A stretch of DNA of 64,000 nucleotides from Caenispirillum bisanense (GTDB taxonomy: Bacteria > Pseudomonadota > Alphaproteobacteria > Rhodospirillales > Rhodospirillaceae). The notes below the pieces were generated by a model. That model was not told the DNA's origin and did no database searches. It worked only from the letters and a program-made list of their open reading frames with translations. Shown here in pieces: positions 1 to 8,096 of this stretch. Position 1 is the stretch's first letter. Every line of letters starts with the position of its first letter. The DNA lies in assembly GCF_039523075.1 (NCBI RefSeq), contig NZ_BAAAEP010000001.1:124001-188000 (forward strand). The letters run 5' to 3'. A program made the translations under genes and the position numbers.

Positions 1-1
1 C

Positions 2-1903
2 ACCGGCGTGCCCGGCGAGCAGCTGCTGCGCGTCGCCCGCACCATGGCGGAGAACCGGCCGGCGACGCTCATCTGGTGCATGGGCGCGACGCAGAAGACC
101 GTCGGCACCGCCAACGTGCGCGCCTTCTCCATCCTGCAGCTGGCGCTCGGCAACATCGGGGTGGCGGGCGGCGGCGCCAACATCTACCGCGGCCACTGCA
201 ACGTGCAGGGGGCGACGGACATGGGGCTCGACGTTTCCACCCTGCCGTCCTACTACGGGCTGACGGAAGGGGCGTGGAAGCACTTCGCTCGCGCCTGGGA
301 CGTGCCTTACGAATACCTGCTGTCGCGCTTCGGCTCCAAGGAGCTGATGGAGGCCAAGGGCATCCCCACCACCCGCTGGTTCGACGCCGCCCTGGCGGAG
401 CCGGACGAGATCGACCAGCCCAACCCCATCCGCGGCATGGTGGTCATGGGCCACGGCGGCAATACCGTCACCCGCATGCCGGACATGGTGAAGGGGCTGA
501 ACGCGCTCGACCTGCTGGTCATCATCGACCCCCACCCGACCACCTTCGGGGCCATGGGCGACCGGCTGGAGAACAGCTACATCCTGCCCGCCTGTACCCA
601 GTTCGAGACCGACGGCAGCCGCGTCGCCTCCAACCGCTCGGTGCAGTGGGGGCAGAAGGTGGTCGATCCGATCTTCGAGTCCAAGGACGACTACGAGATC
701 CTCTACCGCCTCGCCCGCAAGCTCGGCTTCGCCGACGAACTGTTCAAGCACATCGCCGTCCACGGCGGCCGCCCGCTGCCCGAGGACATCCTGCGCGAGA
801 TCAACCGCAGCTGCATCTCCACCGGCTACACCGGCATCTCGCCGGAACGGCTGAAGCTGCACATGAAGTACCAGGGCGACTTCGACCGCATCACCATGCA
901 GGCGACGCGCGGCCCGCTGGAAGGTGAGTACTACGGCCTGCCGTGGCCGTGCTGGGGCTACCCGGAATGGGGTCACCCCGGTTCGCCGGTGCTCTATGAC
1001 ACGTCGAAGCACGTGATGGAGGGCGGCGGCACCTTCCGCGCCCGCTTCGGCATCGAGCGCAACGGCGAGACCCTGCTGGCCGAGGGCAGCTTCTCCGAAG
1101 GCTCCGACATCCAGGACGGTTACCCCGAGTTCACCATGGCGGTGCTGCGCAAGCTCGGCTGGGACCAGGAACTGACCGCAGAGGAAATGGCGGTGATCGA
1201 GGAGATCGGCGGCGACGACATCGATTCCGTGTCGTGGGCCAACGACCTGTCGCTCGGCATCGTGCGGGTGGCGCTGGCCCACGGCTGCCTCCCCTACGGC
1301 AACGCCAAGGCGCGGGCGGTGGCGTGGAACCTGCCCGACCCGGTGCCCATCCACCGCGAGCCCATCTACACCCCGCGCAGCGACCTGGTGAGCAGCTATC
1401 CGGCCATCGAGGACCGGCGCGAATACCGCCTGCCGCACCTCAACCACGCCGTCCAGCAGGCGGCGCTGGAGAACGACATTCCCTCGAAATACCCCTTCGT
1501 CCTCACCTCCGGCCGGCTGGTGGAGTACGAGGGCGGCGGCGAGGAAACCCGCTCCAACACCTGGCTGGCCGAACTGCAGCAGAGCATGTTCGTCGAGATC
1601 AACCCCCAGGATGCCGAGCGGCTGGGCGTGCGCGACGGCGACACCGTCTGGGTCCACGGACCGGAGAACGGCCGTGCCCGCATGCGGGCGCTGGTCACCC
1701 TGCGGGTCGGGCCGGGAGTGGTGTTCATGCCCTTCCACTTCAGCGGCCACTGGCAGGGCGAGGATCTGCGCAGCCAGTACCCGCCCGGCACCGACCCCAT
1801 CGTTCTCGGCGAGCCCTGCAACGGCGTCACCACCTACGGCTACGACCCGGTGACTTTCATGCAGGAAACCAAGGTGACGCTCTGCCGCATTGAAAAAGCG
1901 TAA
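2..1903 (+). CDS. fdhA: Formate dehydrogenase alpha subunit (molybdopterin/tungstopterin), 3' part
   Basis: This is the catalytic subunit of a membrane-bound formate dehydrogenase, oxidising formate to CO2 at a molybdo- or tungstopterin. About 633 residues are visible and the frame is open to the window edge, so roughly the first third is missing, including the N-terminal [4Fe-4S] motif, any Tat signal and the Cys or Sec pterin ligand. The visible part has the molybdopterin oxidoreductase core (early WCMGATQKT and GGGANIYRGHCN segments) and the C-terminal molydopterin-dinucleotide-binding domain (TSGRLVEY, INPQDAERLGV). The product is followed 18 nt later by the Fe-S subunit and then the cytochrome b subunit, which fixes the assignment as formate dehydrogenase rather than nitrate or arsenite enzymes. 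Whether the active site uses Sec or Cys cannot be seen here. Confidence 0.9.
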   Translation, partial: TGVPGEQLLRVARTMAENRPATLIWCMGATQKTVGTANVRAFSILQLALGNIGVAGGGANIYRGHCNVQGATDMGLDVSTLPSYYGLTEGAWKHFARAWDVPYEYLLSRFGSKELMEAKGIPTTRWFDAALAEPDEIDQPNPIRGMVVMGHGGNTVTRMPDMVKGLNALDLLVIIDPHPTTFGAMGDRLENSYILPACTQFETDGSRVASNRSVQWGQKVVDPIFESKDDYEILYRLARKLGFADELFKHIAVHGGRPLPEDILREINRSCISTGYTGISPERLKLHMKYQGDFDRITMQATRGPLEGEYYGLPWPCWGYPEWGHPGSPVLYDTSKHVMEGGGTFRARFGIERNGETLLAEGSFSEGSDIQDGYPEFTMAVLRKLGWDQELTAEEMAVIEEIGGDDIDSVSWANDLSLGIVRVALAHGCLPYGNAKARAVAWNLPDPVPIHREPIYTPRSDLVSSYPAIEDRREYRLPHLNHAVQQAALENDIPSKYPFVLTSGRLVEYEGGGEETRSNTWLAELQQSMFVEINPQDAERLGVRDGDTVWVHGPENGRARMRALVTLRVGPGVVFMPFHFSGHWQGEDLRSQYPPGTDPIVLGEPCNGVTTYGYDPVTFMQETKVTLCRIEKA

Positions 1904-1921
1904 GGAGGAAAGGAAGGCCCC

Positions 1922-2566
1922 ATGGCCAAGATGGCATTCATCTGTGACTCCGAGCGCTGCATCGAGTGCAATGCCTGCGTCACCTCCTGCAAGAACGAGC
2001 ACGAGGTGCCGTGGGGCATGAACCGCCGGCGGGTGATCACCCTGCAGGACGGGCAGGCGGGCGAGCGCTCCATTTCCATGGCCTGCATGCACTGCAACGA
2101 CGCGCCCTGCGCCGCCGTCTGCCCCACCGACTGCTTCTACCGCACGGAAGACGGCGTGGTGCTGCACAACAAGGATCTGTGCATCGGCTGCGGCTATTGC
2201 TTCTACGCCTGTCCCTTCGGCGCGCCGCAGTACCCCCAGACCACCGCCTTCGGCACCCGCGGCAAGATGGACAAGTGCACCTTCTGCGCCGGCGGGCCGG
2301 AGGACGAGACCACCGCCGAAGGCTACGGCAAGTACGGCACCAACCGTCTGGCCGAAGGCAAGCTGCCGCTGTGCGCCGAGATGTGTTCCACCCGCGCCCT
2401 GATCGGCGGCGACATCGAGGTGCTGGCCGACATCTATACCGAGCGGGTGCTGCGCCGCGGCTACGGCTCGCCCGCCTGGGGCTGGGCCACCGCCTACGGC
2501 GACCGCCAGGACGGCGACGCCTACGGCCCCCGCGGCCCCGGCGGCCCGCGTCAGGGTCAGTCCTGA
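1922..2566 (+). CDS. fdh3B: Formate dehydrogenase FDH3-type beta subunit (four [4Fe-4S] clusters)
   Basis: This electron-transfer subunit passes electrons from the catalytic subunit to the membrane cytochrome b. The 214-residue protein carries ferredoxin-type cysteine groups: CIECNACVTSC near residue 14, CMHCNDAPCAAVC near residue 57, CIGCGYCFYAC near residue 87, and a CTFC...CAEMC group near residues 120-160. This fits four [4Fe-4S] clusters and the FDH3 beta family, whose usual length is about 200-215 residues. An AAGGAGG sequence overlaps the fdhA stop codon and a second AGGAAGG lies closer to the ATG. There is no signal peptide, as expected if it is co-exported with a Tat-bearing alpha subunit. 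Confidence 0.93.
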   Translation: MAKMAFICDSERCIECNACVTSCKNEHEVPWGMNRRRVITLQDGQAGERSISMACMHCNDAPCAAVCPTDCFYRTEDGVVLHNKDLCIGCGYCFYACPFGAPQYPQTTAFGTRGKMDKCTFCAGGPEDETTAEGYGKYGTNRLAEGKLPLCAEMCSTRALIGGDIEVLADIYTERVLRRGYGSPAWGWATAYGDRQDGDAYGPRGPGGPRQGQS

Positions 2567-2613
2567 TGCACCCGCCACCCCGACGCCCGACCGAGCAGCG
2601 GAGGACCGACCCC

Positions 2614-3693
2614 ATGGCGCACCGAGCCTTCCCGCCCCTGATGGCGCTGTTCAGCGTTCTTCTCGTCCTCGCCCTGCTGGCCGTGGCGACGCCGGCCCCG
2701 GCGCTGGCGCAGCAGACCATCGACGCCGGCGTCGGCTCCGGCACCGATGTCATCGAGCCCACCGGGCCGGGGCTGGAGCGCCAGACCCCCGGCGCGGTGA
2801 CGGAGGAGAACTTCCAGCTGGTCATCCCCGACCAGAAACAGGTCGGCCGCATCTCCATCCCCGACGAGAAGCTGGCGACGCTGGTGCAGCCGCAGGGGCG
2901 CGACTGGCGGACCTACCGCATGACCCTGCTGGTGTGGGGCGGTGCCATCGTCATCCTGGGGATGCTGGCGGCGCTCGGGCTATTCTTCCTCATCCGCGGC
3001 CGCATCCGGCTGGACGAGGGCTTCTCCGGCCGTCTCGTGCAGCGCTTCGACGGGCTCGACCGCTTCGCCCACTGGACGTCGGCGGTGTCGTTCCTGCTGC
3101 TGGCGATCACCGGCCTCATCATCACCTTCGGCCGCCACGTGCTGATCCCGCTGATCGGCCATCAGGCCTTCATGCCGGTGGTGGACGTGTCGAAATACAT
3201 CCACAACTACGCCGCCATTCCCTTCGTCTTCGGCATCCTGCTGATGCTCGCCCTGTGGGTGAAGGACAACATCCCCAACCGCGAAGACCTGCTGTGGATC
3301 AAGGACATGGGCGGGTTGCTCGGCAAGGGCGGCTCCCACCACCCCGACGCCGGACGCTTCAACGCCGGCCAGAAGGCGGTGTTCTGGGGTATGGTGCTCG
3401 GCGGTCTGGTGATGGCCGGCACCGGCCTGAGCCTGCTGGTGCCCTTCGCCCTGGGCGGCGTCAACACCATGCAGCTGGTGCACGTGGTCCACGCGGCGCT
3501 GGGCATGCTGCTGATCGCCGGCATCCTGGCCCACATCTACATCGGCACCCTCGGCATGGAAGGCGCCTTCGACGCCATGGGCAAGGGGGAGGTGGACGAG
3601 AACTGGGCCCGCGCCCATCACCGCGGCTGGTACGAGGCGCAGCGGGATGCCGGCGCCGTCTCCGACCCCAACGCCAACCGCAGCCGGCGTTAG
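2614..3693 (+). CDS. Formate dehydrogenase gamma subunit, cytochrome b
   Basis: This is the membrane anchor that carries b-type haem and hands electrons to the quinone pool. The 359-residue product begins with a cleavable signal peptide (hydrophobic run around residues 8-26 ending APALAQ), then an acidic periplasmic stretch, then about five membrane segments starting near residue 105. A conserved RFDGLDRFAHWTSA segment supplies one likely haem His, and the late VHVVHAALG and AHIYIGTLGMEGAF segments carry others. I chose ATG 2614 because GGAGG lies 9 nt upstream and a signal peptide follows directly. An earlier ATG at 2566 overlaps the beta stop codon but would place 16 Arg/Pro-rich residues before the signal. 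A terminator follows the gene. Confidence 0.9.
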   Translation: MAHRAFPPLMALFSVLLVLALLAVATPAPALAQQTIDAGVGSGTDVIEPTGPGLERQTPGAVTEENFQLVIPDQKQVGRISIPDEKLATLVQPQGRDWRTYRMTLLVWGGAIVILGMLAALGLFFLIRGRIRLDEGFSGRLVQRFDGLDRFAHWTSAVSFLLLAITGLIITFGRHVLIPLIGHQAFMPVVDVSKYIHNYAAIPFVFGILLMLALWVKDNIPNREDLLWIKDMGGLLGKGGSHHPDAGRFNAGQKAVFWGMVLGGLVMAGTGLSLLVPFALGGVNTMQLVHVVHAALGMLLIAGILAHIYIGTLGMEGAFDAMGKGEVDENWARAHHRGWYEAQRDAGAVSDPNANRSRR

Positions 3694-3720
3694 GCCCGCG
3701 AAACACCTGTCGCCTGAACC

Positions 3721-3755
3721 AAGGGCCGGCCCGCGAGGACCGGCCCTTGCTTGTT
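3721..3755 (+). terminator. Rho-independent terminator of the formate dehydrogenase operon
   Basis: Perfect 9-bp inverted repeat AAGGGCCGG (3721-3729) / CCGGCCCTT (3740-3748) with a 10-nt loop, followed by a T-rich tail (GCTTGTTGCTT). It lies 27 nt after the gamma-subunit stop and just before a convergent gene. Confidence 0.75.
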
Positions 3756-3782
3756 GCTTGTGTGAGGGGGAGGGCGTCGCGG

Positions 3783-3959
3783 TCAGTCGTGGTGCTCGTT
3801 GGCCCAGTCCAGGCGGCCGTCGACCGGCGCCTGCCGCTCCACGCGGGCGGACTCGCGCGAGAAGGCGTCGGTGGCGGAAACGCTGATGACGTTGTAGCCG
3901 AGGCCGGTCACCGTCATGGTGACGGCGACGAAGGCGAGGGCGGCGAGAAAGGCCTTCAT
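3783..3959 (-). CDS. Small membrane-anchored or secreted protein, 58 aa, unknown
   Basis: I do not recognise the family. The 58-residue product starts MKAFLAALAFVAVTMTVTGL, which is a single hydrophobic segment or uncleaved signal anchor, and continues with a polar tail rich in Ser, Arg and Asp ending DWANEHHD. Its ATG overlaps the stop codon of the upstream membrane-protein gene (ATGA at 3956-3959), which indicates translational coupling and is the main evidence that it is real. It has no cysteines and no recognisable catalytic motif. It may be a small partner of the upstream gene product. Confidence 0.6.
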   Translation of the reverse strand: MKAFLAALAFVAVTMTVTGLGYNVISVSATDAFSRESARVERQAPVDGRLDWANEHHD

Positions 3960-4471
3960 GGGGCGGTCCTCCGTGAGCGGGCGCGGTCGGGCAGCGGGTC
4001 GTCGCCGCCGTAGAGCATGGGGCTGCGGGCGAGGCGGGAGGCGGCAAGGCCGGTGACGCCGCCCCACACCACATGGACGGCGATCATCAGGGCGTTGCGC
4101 TCCGCCGGGTGGCGGGTGGCCGGCGTCAGGATGCGGGCCAGCGGCAGCCAGCCGAGGTAGCTCACCGCCCACACGCCGAGGCCGTAAGCCACGCCCCGCC
4201 GCACCGCCTGCCGCCGATGCAGGCCGAGGGCGGCGAAGGCGGCGCCGCACAGCGCGCCGAAGCCGAAATGGCTGGCGAGGGTGGCGGTGGTCATGGGCCC
4301 CGGCGGCAGCGACCGGCCAAGGGCGCGCTCGGCCACGTCCTGGGTGATCTCGCGCGGCGGCAGGGGATAGCGCTGCCGGTGCGGCAGTGCCGGATACAGT
4401 TCCTCCTTCGCCACCGTCATGGTGTAGGTGCCGACAATGCCGGCCAACGCCCCGATCAGCAGATCCCTCAT
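3956..4471 (-). CDS. Multi-pass inner-membrane protein, function unknown
   Basis: The 171-residue product has an N-terminal hydrophobic segment with a Gly-rich pattern (MRDLLIGALAGIVGTYTMT), a polar stretch near residues 22-55, and three further hydrophobic segments (around 63-85, 93-115 and 125-150) before a basic tail. It loosely resembles small DUF1440/YagU-like membrane proteins, but I am not certain of the family. The start at 4471 is supported by AAGGAG about 7 nt upstream. It is divergent from the stress-promoter gene at 4624 and overlaps the downstream 58-residue gene by 4 nt. Confidence 0.7.
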   Translation of the reverse strand: MRDLLIGALAGIVGTYTMTVAKEELYPALPHRQRYPLPPREITQDVAERALGRSLPPGPMTTATLASHFGFGALCGAAFAALGLHRRQAVRRGVAYGLGVWAVSYLGWLPLARILTPATRHPAERNALMIAVHVVWGGVTGLAASRLARSPMLYGGDDPLPDRARSRRTAP

Positions 4472-4555
4472 GGGTGCTCCTTGCGGCTGTCGAGCCATAT
4501 AACGCGCGGGCGAGACAATCGGCGCCGGCGGTCGCTTATTAGTCGACGGTCGACA

Positions 4556-4581
4556 GGAACCGGTACCCCAATGCCCACGTT
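4556..4581 (+). promoter_or_regulatory. EcfG-type general stress response promoter
   Basis: GGAAC (4556-4560) and CGTT (4578-4581) are separated by 17 nt. This exactly matches the alphaproteobacterial EcfG/SigT consensus GGAAC-N16/17-CGTT. It ends about 43 nt upstream of the DUF892 start codon, an appropriate distance. The control by EcfG is inferred from the match alone. Confidence 0.8.
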
Positions 4582-4623
4582 TGCCAGGGAGACTCTTGCA
4601 CACCATTCCTGGGAGAGATTGAT

Positions 4624-5103
4624 ATGCCCGACGCGAAGGACACCCTGGTCAGCTGGCTGCGCGACGCCCACGCCATGGAGGTCGCGGCCGCCAAGAACCT
4701 GAAGAACAACGTCGACCGCTTCGAGAAGTCGCCGCAGATCAGCGCCGGTTTCGACGAGCACCGCTCGTTCTCGGAACTGCAGGCGCAGGAGCTGGAGGCG
4801 TGCCTGCAGCGCCTCGATGCCGACCCGTCGATGCTGAAGGACAGCGCCATGAAGCTGGCCGGGCTGATGCAGCCGTTCCTGACCGCCATGTCGGCGGACG
4901 AGCACGTCAAGCACCTGCTGGCGGCCCATGCCTATACCCACTTCGAGGTCGCCTCCTACCATTCGCTGGCGGCGGCGTCGCAGCAGATCGGCGAGACCGG
5001 CATCGCCGAGGTCTGCCAGCGGTTCATGGAGAAGGAACGCGCCTTCGCCGACTGGATCGACCAGCAGATCCCGGAAATCTCGCGCCAGTACATCAACCGC
5101 TGA
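4624..5103 (+). CDS. DUF892/YciE-like ferritin-like four-helix protein
   Basis: This 159-residue, wholly helical protein belongs to the DUF892 (YciE/YciF-like) ferritin-like group, small soluble proteins induced by stress whose biochemical role is poorly defined. Acidic and His residues suited to a metal site occur on each helix: HAMEVAAAKN, FDEHRSFSELQAQELEACL, DEHVKHLLAAHAYTHFEV and EKERAFADWI. The gene lies behind an EcfG promoter match and has a GGGAGAG sequence just upstream of the ATG. A hemerythrin gene follows after 91 nt in the same direction and may share the promoter. A stress-protection role is inferred from promoter and family. Confidence 0.85.
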   Translation: MPDAKDTLVSWLRDAHAMEVAAAKNLKNNVDRFEKSPQISAGFDEHRSFSELQAQELEACLQRLDADPSMLKDSAMKLAGLMQPFLTAMSADEHVKHLLAAHAYTHFEVASYHSLAAASQQIGETGIAEVCQRFMEKERAFADWIDQQIPEISRQYINR

Positions 5104-5194
5104 CGTCGCGGCGCCCGAGGGCGCCCAGGCAGGGGCCCCGGCCGTCCGCCATGGGCGGGCGCGGGGCTTCTGCCGCCTGCCAAGGAGTCACCTC

Positions 5195-5764
5195 ATGAGG
5201 GACCGACATCATCGCCATCCGGCCGCCGCCTCCAGCGTCTGGCCGGTCGCCCTGGCGGGAGCACTGGCGGGCGTGCTGGCAAGCCGTCTGCTGCCGCCGC
5301 TGCTGGCGGAGGCGGCCGGGCGCACCACCGGCGCCGATCCGTTCGACCGCCTGGCCTGCGATCACCGCGCCATCCTCGACCTGCTGCACAAGATGGAGGA
5401 AGCCACCGGCACCGCCGGCCGCGCCACCCTGCTGTTCCGCCTGAAGCGGCGGCTGGCCGCCCATGCGCTGGCCGAGGAAGACATCGTCTACCCGCTGCTG
5501 CGTGCCCGCGCCGGCGCCGCCGAGGCGGCCCAGCACCTCTACGCCGAACACGCCGAGATGAAGATGCACCTGCACGCCCTGGAAGACCTGGTACCGGCTG
5601 ACGGGGAGTGGGCCTTCCAGGTGCGGGCCCTGCGCGAACTCATCGCCCGCCATGTGCGGGAGGAGGAGCAGGAGCAGTTCCCCCGCCTGCGCCGCCACCT
5701 GGACGAGGCCGGCATGGCCGCGCTCGCCGGCAAGGTACGCCGCGAGAAGGCGATGATCCTCTAG
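5195..5764 (+). CDS. Membrane-anchored hemerythrin (HHE) domain protein
   Basis: The 189-residue protein has an N-terminal hydrophobic segment (about residues 16-42) followed by a hemerythrin-like HHE domain. Metal-ligand candidates follow the expected order: CDHRAI near residue 56, HALAEEDIVYP near 90, an AEHAEMKMHLH group near 115-122, and RHVREEEQEQFP near 150. Such domains bind a non-haem di-iron centre and handle O2, NO or iron. Start 5195 is supported by AAGGAG about 8 nt upstream, and longer in-frame starts would overlap the previous gene. It probably forms a stress unit with the DUF892 gene. Confidence 0.88.
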   Translation: MRDRHHRHPAAASSVWPVALAGALAGVLASRLLPPLLAEAAGRTTGADPFDRLACDHRAILDLLHKMEEATGTAGRATLLFRLKRRLAAHALAEEDIVYPLLRARAGAAEAAQHLYAEHAEMKMHLHALEDLVPADGEWAFQVRALRELIARHVREEEQEQFPRLRRHLDEAGMAALAGKVRREKAMIL

Positions 5765-5784
5765 CGGCGGCCCGTGCGTTCGGA

Positions 5785-5832
5785 ACCGCCGGCCGTCCCC
5801 CCGCCCTGTCAGGGTGAGGGGCGGCCGGCGGT
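5785..5832. terminator. Bidirectional hairpin between convergent genes
   Basis: An 11-bp perfect inverted repeat, ACCGCCGGCCG (5785-5795) / CGGCCGGCGGT (5822-5832), can be extended inward by CCCC/GGGG with one bulge, and a small CCCTG-T-CAGGG stem sits in the loop. It lies between convergent stop codons at 5764 and 5839. It lacks a clear T tract, so termination is inferred from position. Confidence 0.6.
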
Positions 5833-5838
5833 CTGCCG

Positions 5839-6303
5839 TTACAGCGTCTCCGCCAGCTCGGACAGTTGGGTCAGGCAGGTGCCCCAGCCGTCGAAGAAGC
5901 CCATGTCGGCATGCTTCTGGCGGTCGGCTTCGTCCTTGTGCAGCACCAGCGCGGCATAGCGGGTACCGCCCTCCACCGCCTCCATGGTGATCTCCACCGT
6001 CATGAAGGTCTCGGCATTGGGCCGGAAGGCGGGGCCGAGGGCGTCGGTCCACACCAGCCGCCGCTGCGGCTCCGCCACCAGCACGCAGCCGGGCGTTCCG
6101 TCCATGGCCTGCCCCTCCGGCGACTGCATCACCACCGTGAACTCGCCGCCGGGGCGCGGGTCCACCACCGCCCGCTGCACCGTCCACGGCCGCGGGGCGA
6201 ACCATTGCCGCAGAAGCTCCGGCTCCGTCCACGCCCGCCACAGCTGCGCCGGGGTGGCCTTGACCGTCCGTTCAAGGAGCAGGTCGAGCTTGTCATTCTT
6301 CAT
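5839..6303 (-). CDS. SRPBCC/AHSA1-like domain protein
   Basis: The 154-residue protein is a START/AHSA1 (Aha1 C-terminal-like) fold member, recognised by the opening ERTVKATPAQLWRAWTEPEL segment, the FAPRPW motif, the DPRPGGEFTVVM strand and the closing GWGTCLTQLSEL helix. These proteins bind hydrophobic ligands in a helix-grip cavity, and the ligand here is unknown. The start at 6303 lies inside the end of the ArsR gene (11-nt overlap), so the two are translationally coupled. ArsR-SRPBCC pairs recur in bacterial genomes, and the SRPBCC member is usually the regulated effector. Confidence 0.85.
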   Translation of the reverse strand: MKNDKLDLLLERTVKATPAQLWRAWTEPELLRQWFAPRPWTVQRAVVDPRPGGEFTVVMQSPEGQAMDGTPGCVLVAEPQRRLVWTDALGPAFRPNAETFMTVEITMEAVEGGTRYAALVLHKDEADRQKHADMGFFDGWGTCLTQLSELAETL

Positions 6304-6634
6304 CACATCTCCCTTCGTCTGTCGGTTGTTGGGCCAGAAAAGCGTCAAGCTGATCCAGCCGGGCTTCCCAGAGGCGCCGCTGCTGCCCCAGCCAGTCCTC
6401 GGCCAGTCGGGCAGCCTCCGGCCGCAGCCGGCAGGTGCGCACGCGCCCGGACTTGGTGGTCTCGATCAGGGCGCTGTCTTCCAGCACGCGCAGGTGCTTG
6501 AGGAAACTGGGCAGGGCCATGGTATGCGCCGCCGCCAGTTCGGACACGCTCGCCGGCCCCAGGGCCAGCCGCGCCAGGACGGCGCGGCGGGTGGTGTCGG
6601 CGAGGCTGTGGAAGATCGCATCAAGGTTAGCCAT
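6293..6634 (-). CDS. ArsR-family winged-helix repressor
   Basis: This 113-residue protein is a compact winged helix-turn-helix regulator of the ArsR/SmtB fold (FHSLADTTRRAVLARLALG start, SVSELAAAHTMALPSFLKHLRVLE recognition region). It lacks the Cys-rich CVC metal-binding motif, so it belongs to the non-metal subgroup that accompanies SRPBCC proteins. I chose the ATG at 6634 because a good promoter places transcription start at or next to this codon. An in-frame start further upstream would lie in the promoter itself. It probably represses its own operon through the inverted repeat at its start codon. Confidence 0.87.
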   Translation of the reverse strand: MANLDAIFHSLADTTRRAVLARLALGPASVSELAAAHTMALPSFLKHLRVLEDSALIETTKSGRVRTCRLRPEAARLAEDWLGQQRRLWEARLDQLDAFLAQQPTDEGRCDEE

Positions 6635-6670
6635 GTAGCTAAGTATTGAGGCGGGCGACGGTGCTGTCAA
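6627..6670 (-). promoter_or_regulatory. ArsR-SRPBCC promoter with overlapping inverted-repeat operator; near-leaderless transcript
   Basis: On the minus strand, TTGACA (6670-6665) and AATACT (6647-6642) are separated by 17 nt. Counting about 7 nt from the -10 box places transcription start at or beside the A of the ATG (6634). An inverted repeat TTAGC-N6-GCTAA (6627-6642) spans the start codon and touches the -10 box, an ideal position for autorepression. Confidence 0.65.
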
Positions 6671-6810
6671 GGCCGAAGGCCGTGCCGCGGCGGCAGGTGG
6701 TAGGCGGAAGTCTTAGGGCATCGGGCGGAGATAGCGCCCATCCCCGGCGGTTCAGCCGGCGTTGCTCGACCACACGCCCATACGCTAAAAAGCCGGAGGA
6801 GACCCGCCGA

Positions 6811-8094
6811 ATGGCATTCAATCCGCTGACCGAAAAAGGGATTCCCCTCGACCGCCAGCTGCGCCACTGGGCGGAGCTGAACGTCGAGCCCTACCGCAAG
6901 GAGGATGTTCACCCCTACACCCGCACCCGCGTCATCGCCATGAACGGCGTCGAGGTGGAGGCGGCCATGTTCTCCCACAACATGGCCCGCCACACCGTCG
7001 ACACCGGGCTTAAGAAGGTGCTGGCGCAGGTCCGCCGTATCGAGCAGCAGCAGCAGAAGGTCTGCAACTGGCTGATCCCCGGCGAGGAGAACAGCATCGA
7101 GAACACGGTCGGCTATGAGCAGGTGGCGGTTGATCTGACCTCGTGGGTGGCCCGCAACGAGCCCGACCCCTACCTGAAGCAGGTCTACGAGTTCGGCCTG
7201 CTGGAGGACTTCGACCACCTCTACCGCTATTCCAACCTGCTCGACCTCATGGGCGGCGACCCGGCGGCCATCGTCGGCGGCTACACCGAGATCACCCCCG
7301 GCCGCCCGACCATCTTCGAGCATCGCCATCCGTCCGACGAGCTGCGCCGGCCCATGACCATCCATGCCGCCGACTTCCAGTCGGTCATGAACGCCATGAC
7401 CATCCTGGCGGCCGAGCAGCAGACCATGAACTACTACATGAACATCGGCAACCGGCCCACCGACCCCATCGCCCGCGGCCTCTACCTGGAAATCGCCCAG
7501 ATCGAGGAACAGCACGTCACCCATTACGAGTCCATCATGGACCCGACCATGGGCTGGCACATGCACCACGTCCTGCACGAATACAACGAGTGCTGGATGT
7601 ACTGGTCGTTCATGGAGGACGAGACGGACGCGCGCATCCGCGCCATCTGGGAACTGCACCTCAGCATGGAGCTGGAGCACCTGCGCCTGGCCTGCGAGGC
7701 CATGAAGGCCATCGAGGGGCGCGACCCGGCCGACTTCCTGCCGGCCAACGGCATGCCCCGCGGCGTCCAGTTCCACGAGAACAAGGACTATGTGCGCGGC
7801 GTGCTGGCCGCCCAGTCGGACCTGACGGCGTGGGATTCCGAATTCCTGCCCATCGACCAGCTGCCGAAGGATCACCGCTACTTCGACTATCAGGCGGCGG
7901 TGAATGCCTCGGTGCCGCCGACGGAACAGATCATCGCCCGCCATCGCGAGGAACGCGGCGAGGATTACCGCCTGGAAACCGAAGGGCCGAACCCGGTGCC
8001 GGCGCTGCGTCGCAAGGGCAACGGCTCCACCATGGCCTATCACGACCGGGTACAGATGAACACCGAAGAGCCCCGCGCGGGCGGGAGGATGTGA
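6811..8094 (+). CDS. Ferritin-like domain protein of unknown function, 427 aa
   Basis: The 427-residue protein is soluble and mostly helical. Its middle has ferritin-like helices with likely di-iron ligands: AEQQTMNYY (about residue 203), EIAQIEEQHVTHYE (about 228-241) and LHLSMELEHLRLACEAM (about 284-300), with a further acidic/His stretch near residues 130-140. I recognise this as a ferritin-like family protein found in alphaproteobacteria but not its function. GGAGGA lies 10 nt before the ATG. The gene is followed 2 nt later by a DUF4142 gene, a second four-helix protein, so the two probably act together in metal or oxidative-stress handling. Confidence 0.75.
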   Translation: MAFNPLTEKGIPLDRQLRHWAELNVEPYRKEDVHPYTRTRVIAMNGVEVEAAMFSHNMARHTVDTGLKKVLAQVRRIEQQQQKVCNWLIPGEENSIENTVGYEQVAVDLTSWVARNEPDPYLKQVYEFGLLEDFDHLYRYSNLLDLMGGDPAAIVGGYTEITPGRPTIFEHRHPSDELRRPMTIHAADFQSVMNAMTILAAEQQTMNYYMNIGNRPTDPIARGLYLEIAQIEEQHVTHYESIMDPTMGWHMHHVLHEYNECWMYWSFMEDETDARIRAIWELHLSMELEHLRLACEAMKAIEGRDPADFLPANGMPRGVQFHENKDYVRGVLAAQSDLTAWDSEFLPIDQLPKDHRYFDYQAAVNASVPPTEQIIARHREERGEDYRLETEGPNPVPALRRKGNGSTMAYHDRVQMNTEEPRAGGRM

Positions 8095-8096
8095 GC

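Noticed and set aside
2..1903. Selenocysteine in the formate dehydrogenase alpha subunit
   Set aside because: The active-site codon lies upstream of the window, so neither Sec nor Cys can be claimed.
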